Assembly (NCBI GenBank): GCA_016200585.1
Contig: JACQEN010000298.1
Location: forward strand, 1-37,656
Reading direction: 5' to 3'
Source of the DNA: Deltaproteobacteria bacterium
GTDB lineage: Bacteria > Desulfobacterota > Binatia > HRBIN30
DNA length: 37,656 bases
Shown here: positions 16,192 to 24,548 of the stretch, piece by piece
How positions within the stretch are numbered: position 1 is the stretch's first letter
Layout: each line of letters opens with the position of its first letter
Translations under genes and position numbers: made by a program
Notes under the pieces: generated by a model
What the model saw: only the letters and a program-made list of their open reading frames with translations
What the model was told of the DNA's origin: nothing
The model's database searches: none

Positions 16192-17328
16192 GTGCATAAT
16201 CTCGTCGACGACAACCTCATTCTCTACAACAAACTCCGCGCAGGCGAAGGACCGCGCTGCACCAAGCCGTGGGTCAGTCTCGAAGAGCGCAGCAGCGCCG
16301 GACGGGTGAAGCCGTGCTGTTGGTACAGTGGTACGCTCGGACAGATCCACGGCGAGAACGATGTGGCGGCGATATGGAACGACGAGCCGTATCGCACTCT
16401 GCGGCGCGAGATGGTCGGGGACAATCTGCCCTCGCAGTGTCCGCCGTGGTGCCCGTTGCTTTCAGCACGCGAGGGATGGTTTCAGAAACAAGAGCTCTAC
16501 GACTACGCGCGCGAGGAGCTGTCGACGTTCGACGCCGACTTTCTCGCCAACCGCGCTCGCGTCATGCGAGCGGCCCTCACCGGCGTCGCTTCGATGGAGG
16601 GGACCTACCCGCTGCGGCTGCATCTGCACCCGAGCGACGTCTGCAATCTGCGTTGAGTCATGTGCTACCTCGATCTCGACTCCGGCCGGAAGCGCGATTG
16701 GTACGGCGGCGCGCGTCTTGTGGAGCTCATGCATTACCTCGAGGAGATCAAGATCTTCGGTTGCGAACCGCTGTTCTGTGAAACCTCGCGCGCTCTCATC
16801 TTGAACACTCGGAAGCCGCCGTGGACGCACACCTCCTTCTTGACCAACGGAACGCTGGTGACCGATCGGGTGATCGGCGCGCTCGAAGCGGTACGAATCG
16901 GCAGCGTCGACGTATCTCTCGACGCGGCGACGGCAGCGACGTACGAACGGGTCCGACTGCGCGGCGATTTCGCCAAAGCCCTCGACGGAGCGCGGCGCTT
17001 GGTCGAGCTCGGCCGCCGCCATGCCATCCGCAGATTTTCGGTGTTCGCGGATTTCGTCGTCCAGGAGGCGAACTACCGCGAGCTCAAGAGCTTCGTCGAT
17101 TTGTGTTTCGACACCGGGCTGACGCCGAACTTCACGATCGTCGCGGCGAGCCCGGAAGCACAGCGTCGGTCTCTGTTGCAGCGCACCGGCGGCAGCGTTC
17201 GTCCGCAGAGCTTCCGAGACCTGAACGACCGGCTGGAGAGCGCGCTGGCGTCCGCCGAGGGGCTCAATATGGGCTTCGCCGTCCGATCGCTGCGACGAGT
17301 GCAGCAACAGGTCGCGCCGCCGCGATGA
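16192..17328 (+). CDS. Radical SAM protein with N-terminal SPASM-like domain and a TGA codon at the second cluster cysteine
   Basis: One reading frame runs from GTG 16192 to TGA 17326-17328 (378 residues) if the TGA at 16654-16656 is read through. Residues about 23-90 are SPASM-like, ahead of the barrel (RCTKPWVSLEE, VKPCCWYSG, IWNDEPYRTLR, CPPWCP). The radical SAM motif C-x3-C-x2-C then reads C151-NLR-TGA155-VM-C158. The barrel continues normally with the GC-E-P strand, TSFLTNGTL and VDVSLDAATAATYERVR. Either this is a selenocysteine at a cluster ligand, or a TGC-to-TGA nonsense change has split the gene into 154 and 222 codons. The downstream frame is fully conserved. The gene overlaps the deacetylase as ATGA. 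Relatives modify peptides or small molecules with 5'-deoxyadenosyl radicals. Confidence 0.75.
16671..16700 (+). promoter_or_regulatory. Hairpin downstream of the in-frame TGA (possible bacterial SECIS)
   Basis: After the TGA at 16654-16656, bases 16671-16678 pair with 16693-16700 (one mismatch, one G-U), and TCC (16681-16683) pairs with GGA (16688-16690). This leaves an apical loop GGCC at 16684-16687. The loop begins 27 bases after the TGA and opens with G, which fits the general bacterial SECIS layout. GC-rich DNA makes chance hairpins common, so this is suggestive only. Confidence 0.35.
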
Positions 17329-18215
17329 ACGTCTACCTGCTCCACGGCACGGTCGACGATTGGACGCCCGGCAGGATGGCGCACCAGAACTACGTGCCAC
17401 GTCCGGCTCTCGAGACGTACCTGCGCCAGCGCGACAGGCCGTTTGCCGCCTGGTGCCGCGACGCTACTGCCGGCGATGTGTTGACCGTCGACGACGCAAC
17501 GCGTGCCGGAGCCGATGCCTGTCTCGCCGCGCGACAACTTGGCCACGAGGTCGTCTTCTTCGTGAATGCGTTCCAAATCGCATCCGGCCAACCGTACTTC
17601 TTCAGCTTGCTCGACGCTGCAATCGACGCCCGCACTGTCGACTCGGTTTCCTATGCCGGCCACACATTCGTGCTGGCAGGCGCAGGCGAGATCCAACGAT
17701 TTCGCCGCTCTGCAAAAACGAATCTGGCGAGCATGGCGGTGTCGGATGCGCTCACAGCCGCCACGGAGCTGGCACAGTTGCTCGGCGCGCCTGAGGTTCG
17801 CGTCGCCGATCATCAGCAACCCCTTTTGCTCAACGAACTGTGCCGCCTGCGTGCCGCCGGGGTCGCGATCGAAAACCACGGCTGGTCGCATGTCGAGATC
17901 GGCGCGCTCGACGATGCAGCGCTCGTGCAGCACGTGGTCGACGGACGGGAGTGGCTGCAACGATCCTTGTCCGTCGAGGCCAACCTCTACGCCGTCCCGT
18001 TCGGCGTCAGCGATGTGCCCATGCACCTGCAAGAGCGTGTCGGCGCGGCATATTTTCTCTGCGACGCTCGCCTTCCACCGCGCCGGCTCAGCGCCCGTTG
18101 TTGGAACCGCCGTGAGCTTACAACCAAGCTGCAGACAATGAACCGGTTGTCATCCTACATTTCGTTACGTGCTGAGTTTTACGATGCGGGCGGGCGCCGC
18201 GAAGCGAAAGACTGA
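17325..18215 (+). CDS. NodB-like polysaccharide deacetylase family protein
   Basis: 296 residues, ATG 17325 overlapping the radical SAM stop. The metal site of the NodB fold is recognisable: LTVDDAT (D56-D57, the usual TFDDG motif) and H185-x3-H189 in ENHGWSH. The C-terminal FGVSDV strand and a late CDAR segment complete the fold. There is no signal peptide, so it is probably cytoplasmic, unlike cell-wall deacetylases. Such proteins often act on lipid- or nucleotide-linked sugars in surface glycan clusters. The C-terminal end is convergent with the large glycosyltransferase operon, 23 bases away. The coupling to a radical SAM protein suggests one pathway, but the substrate is unknown. Confidence 0.85.
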   Translation: MNVYLLHGTVDDWTPGRMAHQNYVPRPALETYLRQRDRPFAAWCRDATAGDVLTVDDATRAGADACLAARQLGHEVVFFVNAFQIASGQPYFFSLLDAAIDARTVDSVSYAGHTFVLAGAGEIQRFRRSAKTNLASMAVSDALTAATELAQLLGAPEVRVADHQQPLLLNELCRLRAAGVAIENHGWSHVEIGALDDAALVQHVVDGREWLQRSLSVEANLYAVPFGVSDVPMHLQERVGAAYFLCDARLPPRRLSARCWNRRELTTKLQTMNRLSSYISLRAEFYDAGGRREAKD

Positions 18216-18238
18216 CGAGAGACAATCGCCCGTCCCTT

Positions 18239-19573
18239 TCAGCCGAAGAGGCGGCGGTAGCTTCGCACGTTCTTGTCGATGTCGAACCGTTCTTCGACCG
18301 TCCGGCGCGCATTCTCGCCCAGCGTCTCGGCCAAAGTCTGATTGGTGATCAGCTCCAGCAAGGCATCCGCGAGCGCTCGGTGGTTGCGGGGTGGAACCAG
18401 AATGCCGTTGACGCCGTCTTCGATGATTTCCGGTATCGCCGTCATCTTCGTCGCCACCACCGCGAGTTTCATCGCCATGGCTTCGATGAGGACGTTGGGA
18501 GTGACATCACGCGACCCATCACGCGCAACGACGCACGGCAATGCGAAGATGTCGGCGCACGCATACTCGCGAACGACGTCATCGAACGGCAGGGCTCCGG
18601 CGAAACGGACGCAACTCTGAAGCCGCAGCTCTTCGCAAAGCGCCGTCACTTGACGATCGTATCCGGCCGTGCGTTCCTCATCCGGCGCGCCGACGATGAC
18701 ACAGCGAAGCTCGTGCCCATGGTCACGCACCAACGCCAGTGCTTTCAAGAGATGAAGAAAGCCCTTTTCTTCGATCAGGCGTCCGACCGACAGGATACGG
18801 ATGGGCCCTGCGATCCGTTTCCGCCGTGGTGAGGGTACGAAGCGGCCGACGTCCACGCCTTCGTAGACGACATGAATCGGCGTATGGCCTTGGGGCAAAA
18901 CGCTGTTGAGGAAACGACGATTGAAGTCGCTGCTCGTGACGATGAACTTTGCCGCCGCGAGCTTTTCTGCCAACGCCCAGCGCGAACGGTTGCGATAGAG
19001 GTCGGCGGAAGCGCGGCCCTGCACACTGTATGAAATGTTGGCCAGTTGCGCCGCCAGCATGGCCACGAAGGAGCTCCGATCGGCCCATGGGCAGTGGACA
19101 TGAGTCACGCCGCGATCCTGCAGGCATCCGGCGAGGTAGACCGCGCGCCGCAAGATGCGCAGATCTTCCGCGGCATCCTTGTGTGCCGCGTATCGTTGCG
19201 AGACCGTGTACAGAAAAACGTTGACGAGAGTGACTGGACGGCGACCGAAGAAGCGGCAGATGTAGTTGCGCAAACGTCGCCGATCCAACGGCAGCAAATG
19301 GTGCGTCATCTCGATGAAGGGGCGCGCCTGCGCATCGAGAAGATCGCTTTGGTCAGAGACGTCGGCGAAAACTTCGACCCGCTGGCCGGCGCGTCGCAGA
19401 GCGTCGATCTCGCGTTGCACGAAGGTTTGGGTCAGTACCGGAAATTTCCAAAGGTAGTAGCCGATGCGCGGCTCGCCGCTCGGTGTCGAGCGTGGCCGCG
19501 GTCGCCACGGCCATCGTGTCCCCTGTTCGACGGCGAAGGTGTAGACACGCCGGCCCATCAAGCTAAGCGACAT
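18239..19573 (-). CDS. GT4-family glycosyltransferase (GT-B fold)
   Basis: 444 residues, ATG 19573, starting 11 bases inside the upstream protease gene. The first about 30 residues are basic; the fold starts at RIGYYLWKFPVLTQTFVQREI, a typical opening for exopolysaccharide/colanic-acid-type GT4 enzymes. It continues with HVHCPWADRSS, SYSVQGRASADLY, and the linker VVYEGVDVGRF. The C-terminal half has ILSVGRLIEEKG, VIVGAPDEE, VRFAGALPFDDV, then a donor-binding region with DVTPNVLIEAMAM and an IPEIIEDGVNGILV end. The usual E-x7-E begins with D in this protein (DGSRDVTPNVLIEA), which is common in this subgroup. It is the last gene of the eight-gene minus operon. It presumably adds a sugar to a lipid-linked or peptide acceptor. 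Confidence 0.93.
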   Translation of the reverse strand: MSLSLMGRRVYTFAVEQGTRWPWRPRPRSTPSGEPRIGYYLWKFPVLTQTFVQREIDALRRAGQRVEVFADVSDQSDLLDAQARPFIEMTHHLLPLDRRRLRNYICRFFGRRPVTLVNVFLYTVSQRYAAHKDAAEDLRILRRAVYLAGCLQDRGVTHVHCPWADRSSFVAMLAAQLANISYSVQGRASADLYRNRSRWALAEKLAAAKFIVTSSDFNRRFLNSVLPQGHTPIHVVYEGVDVGRFVPSPRRKRIAGPIRILSVGRLIEEKGFLHLLKALALVRDHGHELRCVIVGAPDEERTAGYDRQVTALCEELRLQSCVRFAGALPFDDVVREYACADIFALPCVVARDGSRDVTPNVLIEAMAMKLAVVATKMTAIPEIIEDGVNGILVPPRNHRALADALLELITNQTLAETLGENARRTVEERFDIDKNVRSYRRLFG

Positions 19574-20039
19574 CTGGGTAGGTGTAGATGACCTTGGCGC
19601 GCGCCAACACCTCTGGTTGCGGCGCTTCGCAGAAATCCGATCCGGCGCTCACCCAGGCGTGACCTCTCAGTCGGTCGCCGGAGGAAAGGCGCGGCTCGAC
19701 GACGAGATGGATGCGCAGCGCAATGGTTGGCGCGTCGACGAAGCGATAGAACATCAGCGAGCGAACGTAACAGTTGTTGCGGGCGCGCAGCGGCGGCACC
19801 TTGAACCATGGCCGGCTCAAGCGGTTGATGCGCTCGACGGAGCTTTTCAGATCCCTCGCTGCGGGGCGTCGAGATCTCTCCAGCGTCTGCAGAAGAACCG
19901 GCAGGGGCCGGTCGTCGACCCAATGTGGCACGCGCCAAATGAAGTAACCTAGCCGCAGCGACAGCCAAAGATCGCTCGGCCGGCGAAACACGCGCCGCAG
20001 GCGCCGCCACTGCCAGATCGGGGGTTCACTGTCTACCAT
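19563..20039 (-). CDS. Lasso-B2-type transglutaminase-fold protease
   Basis: 158 residues from ATG 20039; TTG 20063 is possible. The pattern matches the lasso peptide biosynthesis B2 (transglutaminase-like cysteine protease) family. An N-terminal helical part (LWLSLRLGYFIWRVP) is followed by the Cys helix NNCYVRSLMFYRFV (C90), then GHAWV with H127, and Asp135 a few residues later, giving a plausible Cys-His-Asp triad. In lasso pathways B2 cuts the leader from the precursor bound by the RRE protein B1. Here it overlaps glycosyltransferase genes on both sides and shares an operon with a PqqD/RRE protein and an HprK-like kinase. No asparagine-synthetase-like cyclase is present, so it may trim a peptide for another fate. 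Confidence 0.8.
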   Translation of the reverse strand: MVDSEPPIWQWRRLRRVFRRPSDLWLSLRLGYFIWRVPHWVDDRPLPVLLQTLERSRRPAARDLKSSVERINRLSRPWFKVPPLRARNNCYVRSLMFYRFVDAPTIALRIHLVVEPRLSSGDRLRGHAWVSAGSDFCEAPQPEVLARAKVIYTYPDVA

Positions 20040-20923
20040 CGCCGACGTTCTCGCTTGCTCCAATAGGTTTCAAGAAAGCCGAGGCGCAAGGCCAGATGCT
20101 TGACGAATTCACCGCGGCGTACCAGCGCCGGCTCGCCTGTCGACGATACCAACGCGGCGGCGCCTAGCGCCAACGTTTGCCTCCAGCTTGTCCATTCACG
20201 GCGCAGCGACCACGGAACCTCGTCGCGGTAGTGCCACATGAACTGAGCCAGACCACGGCCGTAGCCCCGCTGTTGCCGGAAGTAGTCACGCCAATGGGTG
20301 TGGTGTCGATGGAAGACGACGGCGCGCGGCTCGTAGTAGAATGTTCCACCGTAGGTGCGGCGCAAGCGCGTGTGCAAATCACACGACTCGTACGACGAGT
20401 AACGCTCGTCCAACCCGTTCACTGCCTGGAGCGCTTCGCGGCGATACATCGCGTTCCCCATCGGGGCGTACGGAAAGGTTGGGTGCTGCAAGTGGCGTTC
20501 GGTGTTGAACCCGCCGGTGCGCTCGACGTAGCGCGGAACCGCAAGCGGCGATGGATAGCCGACGATGCGTCCGGCAGCGCCGAGCACGCGCCCATTGTTC
20601 GCGCCCTGGTGCACCACGGCGTGCAACGACTGCAGCCAATGTCGCGTCGGACCACAGTCGTCGTCTGTAAACGCGACCCAGTCGCCCAGGGTAGCCTGCC
20701 ATCCCGCGTTGCGGGCGGCGGCCAGGCCGTAGTGCCGGCGGCGTAACAAACGCACATCGAATCCTGCGGCGACGTCGGCCGAATCATCGGTGGAACCGTC
20801 GTCGACGACGATGACCTCGTAGGCGTGGCGCGGAAAGCTCTGCGCCTGCACAGCGCGCAGGGAATCCCCCAAGGTATCGGCACCGTTGTAGACACAGATG
20901 ACAACGGAAATGTCGGGTCTCAT
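20033..20923 (-). CDS. GT2-family glycosyltransferase
   Basis: 296 residues, ATG 20923, overlapping the previous stop as ATGA. Standard GT-A features: SVVICVYNGADTLGDSL, VIVVDDGSTDDSA, GLAAARNAGW, and the metal-binding FTDDDC. It then has the acceptor-side APMGNAMYRREAL and a catalytic-base region in YESCDLHTRLRR, where the usual ED is replaced by SC-D. The conserved VVFHRHH and QRGYGRGLAQFMW segments mark the subgroup of rhamnosyl/mycofactocin-like GT2 proteins. A weakly hydrophobic stretch near residue 255 (ALGAAALVSS) may touch the membrane. It ends seven bases inside the B2-type gene. Closely similar in architecture to its two upstream neighbours, so the three probably arose by duplication. 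Confidence 0.92.
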   Translation of the reverse strand: MRPDISVVICVYNGADTLGDSLRAVQAQSFPRHAYEVIVVDDGSTDDSADVAAGFDVRLLRRRHYGLAAARNAGWQATLGDWVAFTDDDCGPTRHWLQSLHAVVHQGANNGRVLGAAGRIVGYPSPLAVPRYVERTGGFNTERHLQHPTFPYAPMGNAMYRREALQAVNGLDERYSSYESCDLHTRLRRTYGGTFYYEPRAVVFHRHHTHWRDYFRQQRGYGRGLAQFMWHYRDEVPWSLRREWTSWRQTLALGAAALVSSTGEPALVRRGEFVKHLALRLGFLETYWSKRERRRW

Positions 20924-21855
20924 CGCGGCCGCCACTCGCGATTGCGTAGCATGCTGACAAATCCACCCCAGAACCGGCGGCTCCAATTCCAGTGATGGCG
21001 CGCGAATTCGGCTTGTGCCGGCGGGATCCAGCCGAGCGTGCGGCCGCAAGCAAACAAGGACGCTTTCGCGCAACGCGCAGCCAATATGGATGCGGCGGCC
21101 GACCATCGCGCGGCGTCGAGAGGAATGACGCCCGGGTGACGCAAGTGGACCCGACCGAGCCCTTGGCCGTAGTTCCAGGCTTGGCGGAAGAGCGCGTCGA
21201 AGGTGCTGCGGCGCCGGCTGAACAGGACGGCGTGTGGCCGGCGGAGAGGAAGCGTGTCGAAGCGGCGCATCAGTCGAACGCACAAATCGAGATCTTCCGC
21301 CGTGTAGAAGCTTTCGTCCCATCCGCCCACCGCTTCCAACGCCGAGCGGCGAACCGCCATGTTCTCGCCTGCCACGTAGGGAACGTTGCCACGAAAAAAA
21401 TCGTACTCGAGTTGTCGTATGCCGAGCTGAGCGATGAATCGTTGTGCCGGTGTCGTCGGCAGATAGTCGACCGAGCGTCCACCGGCGACGACCAAGGCGG
21501 GATCGGAAAACGGCGCCGTCATTTCGGCTAGCCAGTTGCGCGTCGGCAGCACATCCGCATCGAGGAAGACGACAACCTCGCCGCGCGCATGCTGCAGCCC
21601 ACGGTTGCGCGCCGCCGACGGGCCACGCCGCGGCTCGCTCAGCAGTGCCACCGGGAACCGTCGCACGACGTCGACAGTGGCATCGGTCGAAGCGTTGTCG
21701 ACAACGATGACCTCGGCAGCGGCGCGACTCGTCTGATGACGCAGCGACGTCAGCAGGTCGCCGATGACGTCCGCTCCGTTGAGAACGGGCACGACCACGC
21801 TGACTCTGAGCTCACCGCTCATCGCCGCCGCGGACGCGGTCGGTACCGACCGCAT
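20920..21855 (-). CDS. GT2-family glycosyltransferase
   Basis: 311 residues from ATG 21855, which has a GAGGGA site; ATG 21822 (300 residues) is the alternative that begins directly before VSVVVPVLNGADVIG. Motifs are VIVVDNASTDATVD, GPSAARNRGL, VVFLDADVLP (DXD), VAGENMAVRRSAL and the catalytic AEDLDLCVRL. The C-terminal part has FRQAWNYGQGLGRVHLRHPG and a weakly hydrophobic segment. It overlaps the upstream GT2 gene by 44 bases with the longer start, or 11 with the shorter, and shares ATGA with the next. No signal peptide. It probably builds the same glycan as the other GTs in this operon. Confidence 0.92.
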   Translation of the reverse strand: MRSVPTASAAAMSGELRVSVVVPVLNGADVIGDLLTSLRHQTSRAAAEVIVVDNASTDATVDVVRRFPVALLSEPRRGPSAARNRGLQHARGEVVVFLDADVLPTRNWLAEMTAPFSDPALVVAGGRSVDYLPTTPAQRFIAQLGIRQLEYDFFRGNVPYVAGENMAVRRSALEAVGGWDESFYTAEDLDLCVRLMRRFDTLPLRRPHAVLFSRRRSTFDALFRQAWNYGQGLGRVHLRHPGVIPLDAARWSAAASILAARCAKASLFACGRTLGWIPPAQAEFARHHWNWSRRFWGGFVSMLRNREWRPR

Positions 21856-22786
21856 CCGTTTCCCTCAGCTTGCTATGCAAGCGTTGCTGTAAACTTTCGA
21901 CGTACTTTTCGGGCAGCACATCGACCCCCCAGCGCTCCTTGAAGAGCGCCGCCGCGACGCGCAAGGCGTCGATGTCGTAGCGCCGGCGTGCGTAACGAAC
22001 GTCGACTTCACATCGCGGTCGCCAAGCGTCGTCGTGCATCAACACAGCCTGCGCGGTTGCCCATACGGTGTACCCGCGCTGCCGCAGTTTCAACGAGAAG
22101 TCTATGTCTTCGAACCCGAACTGGTAACCCTCCACAAAGCCACCGCAGGCTTGGAACGTCGAACGCCGGAACAATCCCACGCCGCCGGGGATGAAGTTGG
22201 TGCGTACGTCGGAAACGGCAAACCATCTCTGGACACTGTCCAGCGGCAAGTCGTGAAACCAACGTGCGATCTCCAGTACGTCGGAGTTTTCGATGCGCAT
22301 GAGCTCGGCAGCAAATGACCACACCTGGCCGCCGGGATCGAGCCGCAGCGGTGCGACGAAGTCAGCTGCGCGCCGTACGGCGCAGGCGACGCTCTCACGC
22401 AACCAGCCGGGGTGGCAAACCGTATCGTTGTCGAGAGAAAAGACGTACTCGCCTTTGGCTTCGGCGAACGCCCGGTTGCGAGCCGCCGCACAGCCAAGGC
22501 GTCGGCGACTCTCGATCAGTTGGACATTCTCGTGTTCGGCCTTCAGCCGATGCAAGTATGCGAGGACCTCCGGCTGCGAGCCGTCGTCGTGAATGAGCAG
22601 ATCGAAGGGATAGTCGGCGTAAGCGAAAATGCTGTCGATGCAGCGTTGTGTAAGATGCAGCCGATCCAGCGACAGGAGGACGACAGTCACTCGCGGCCGG
22701 TGCGGTGGCAGCGGGTCGACGACCGGATGCCGTTCCCGTGCGAGGAGGACCAATTCTCTCGCGTGCAAAGGACGCAAGTGCGACAC
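21812..22786 (-). CDS. GT2-family glycosyltransferase
   Basis: 324 residues. GTG 22786 is chosen because AGAGGG lies six bases upstream and the start follows the previous stop by only ten bases. The frame is open much further upstream but reads antisense-like nonsense there. GT-A motifs are VTVVLLSLDRLHLTQRCIDSI, LLIHDDGSQPE, RRLGCAAARNRAFAEAKGEYVFSLDND (DXD as DND), FIPGGVGLFRRSTF and the catalytic GFEDIDFSLKL. The C-terminal about 75 residues (WRPRCEVDVRYARRRYD, KERWGVDVLPEKYVESL) are typical of GT2 proteins without membrane segments. It differs from the two downstream GT2 genes in its opening motif, so it likely has a different donor or acceptor. Confidence 0.9.
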   Translation of the reverse strand: MSHLRPLHARELVLLARERHPVVDPLPPHRPRVTVVLLSLDRLHLTQRCIDSIFAYADYPFDLLIHDDGSQPEVLAYLHRLKAEHENVQLIESRRRLGCAAARNRAFAEAKGEYVFSLDNDTVCHPGWLRESVACAVRRAADFVAPLRLDPGGQVWSFAAELMRIENSDVLEIARWFHDLPLDSVQRWFAVSDVRTNFIPGGVGLFRRSTFQACGGFVEGYQFGFEDIDFSLKLRQRGYTVWATAQAVLMHDDAWRPRCEVDVRYARRRYDIDALRVAAALFKERWGVDVLPEKYVESLQQRLHSKLRETDAVGTDRVRGGDER

Positions 22787-22796
22787 GAATAGCCCT

Positions 22797-23524
22797 CTAG
22801 CTCGGTGATGCCAGCTGGCGCCATTGACCGTGCCGTACCATACTGAGGAAGCCGCGCCACAGCCACCAGCTCCAGAGGCGATGACATTGCGCGTCCTGCA
22901 CATCCGATTCACTGGCCCAGCCGATCGCCTGCGCCGCGCCAACGACCTGCGGCCAAACGGATAAGACCGCCAAACCGGCAATCGTGCACGCGGCGCGTCG
23001 TGGCCCGAATTGCACGGTCTGTCGATGCTGCAACCACAACCGGGCTCGCCCTTGTCCGTACTTGAAAGCCCGCTGTTTGAGCTCGGAAAGCGTACGGCTG
23101 CTGCGCACGAACACCACGGCGTCCTTTTGATAGTGGATCGCCGACGGAAAACGCTGCAGGAGGCGATACGACAGATCGACATCCTGGCCAACTTGAAATT
23201 CTTCGTCCCAACCACCGATCGCCAGCGCGGCGTCACGGCGGACTGCCATATTGCCGGCCGCCGCAAACGGAAAACCCTCGGCCGTTGCGTTTCCCGCCTC
23301 GCGGTCGAGGAAGCAGCGCGCGTAGTAGCGCTCGGCGACAGTCGCCGGGCGGTAGCCGACCATCCGTCCGGCCACTTGAATCACGTTCGGACCGGCGAAG
23401 GGAGCGACGAGACTGCGGATGAGCCGCCGGCTGTCTGGTTGGTGATGCCCCTCAAAGTGTCACCGATCGTCTGCGCTCCGTTGAGTACCGGAACGACGAC
23501 AGTGACCGCGACAGAGCCGTTCAT
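22797..23524 (-). pseudogene. GT2-family glycosyltransferase with internal deletion and frameshift
   Basis: ATG 23524 overlaps the kinase stop (ATGA) and opens a normal GT2 N-terminus, VTVVVPVLNGAQTIGDTLRGI, but this frame stops at 23381. The remainder of the family sequence continues in another frame down to 22797: RRLIRSLVAPFAGPN, GRMVGYRP, AAAGNMAVRRDAALAIGGWDEEF, GQDVDLSYRL and KYGQGRARLW. Compared with the neighbouring GT2 at 20920-21855, about 60 codons between TNQ and the RSLVAPF segment are missing. These hold the VVDxxSTD nucleotide-binding strand and the DXD motif. The product cannot be a working transferase. Either a deletion of roughly 190 bases occurred in this genome, or the assembly collapsed here; the operon is otherwise intact. 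Confidence 0.8.
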
Positions 23525-24507
23525 GCCAGCATCGCTTCGATGGTTTCGAAGGTTTTCGGGTTGCTGTATGCGTCTTCGCCGATCTCGAGGCGCACGCCGT
23601 TGAGCTGGCGCGCCGACGGCGCAAGGACGGCCAGGATTCCCTTGGCAATCGCGGCATCCGCCGGAACCACCGTCTGGTGCAGCAGCACCGAAAGCACTTC
23701 GGTTGCAGACAAGGGCGTCGCTCGTGTCAGTCCGGGGTCGCGGTCGCGCCGAATTTCGACGATGTGCGTCGGCCGTGCCTGTGCGACGAAACAATCACCC
23801 CAGATCCTTTCCGCTGCGACGCGACGCTTGGCAGTCCATCGTGACAAAGGCTGCTGTGACTCCAGGTCGCCGACTTCGCGAAACCATCGACTCGTTCGTG
23901 GGTCGAGGTTGAACTGAGTCGTCAGGCCGCGAAGCTCGGGTGCGCCGCCGGATTGCATACGGATCAAGATCTTGTCGTCGCCTAGTGTGCGCCAGCCGCG
24001 ATGCAGCAAGGCTGCGGTCAAGGTGCTCTTTCCACCCCGCGACGGAGCCGCCAGGATCGCGCAACATCCGTTCCGTGCGACGGCACCGGCATGTAGCGGA
24101 ACCCAGCCGCTCTCGCGCCACGCCGTCGTCAGAACCAATTCGAGAAGGTCCTCCACATGCTCGTCGTCGACGTTTGCTTCGCAAGCGCGAGAGGTCTTTG
24201 GCGCAATCGGAAAATCAAGGGTCCATTGATGTCGCGACGCATCGTAGAATCCCGCCGCACCCGAGACGCAGGTGGCCGCGAATCCACCAGCGGTCTTGTC
24301 GACACGCATCTCGCGGCAATAGAGGAATTTCCCCGCAAGCATCGCCGCCGGCTCGGTGGCGACTTGCAGGTGCACGCGCACCGCAGCGCAAGGGCCCGCC
24401 CAACGGCTCTCGAATTGTTCGAGCTCGGTGACGGCCCGCTCGCACAGAAGCGCCGAGTCTGCAGTCAGGTCGATGACTACCGGGCCGCAGTTGATTCGTG
24501 TCTCCAT
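23521..24507 (-). CDS. HprK-like kinase, module 2
   Basis: 328 residues from ATG 24507. The kinase half starts at WVPLHAGAVARNGCCAILAAPSRGGKSTLTAALLHRGW. The P-loop (about 154-162) has Ala in place of the first Gly, followed by LGDDKILIRM as the Walker-B-like acidic pair. The N-terminal 130 residues contain a beta-rich segment typical of HprK-related proteins that lack an HPr-binding domain. No other kinase family fits. It is 41 bases downstream of the PqqD-like gene and overlaps the GT2 pseudogene by four bases. By analogy with lasso-cluster kinases it should phosphorylate a peptide carried by the PqqD-like protein. The sequence is clearly diverged from the kinases of modules 1 and 3, arguing against recent local duplication. 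Confidence 0.82.
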   Translation of the reverse strand: METRINCGPVVIDLTADSALLCERAVTELEQFESRWAGPCAAVRVHLQVATEPAAMLAGKFLYCREMRVDKTAGGFAATCVSGAAGFYDASRHQWTLDFPIAPKTSRACEANVDDEHVEDLLELVLTTAWRESGWVPLHAGAVARNGCCAILAAPSRGGKSTLTAALLHRGWRTLGDDKILIRMQSGGAPELRGLTTQFNLDPRTSRWFREVGDLESQQPLSRWTAKRRVAAERIWGDCFVAQARPTHIVEIRRDRDPGLTRATPLSATEVLSVLLHQTVVPADAAIAKGILAVLAPSARQLNGVRLEIGEDAYSNPKTFETIEAMLA

Positions 24508-24548
24508 GCCGTCGTGCGCGGGCCGATGGCGTCGATGAGCAGCCTGGC

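Noticed and set aside
22787-23266. Longer N-terminus for the GT2 at 21812-22786
   Set aside because: The upstream codons overlap another GT2 frame and match no family; GTG 22786 has a well-placed ribosome site.
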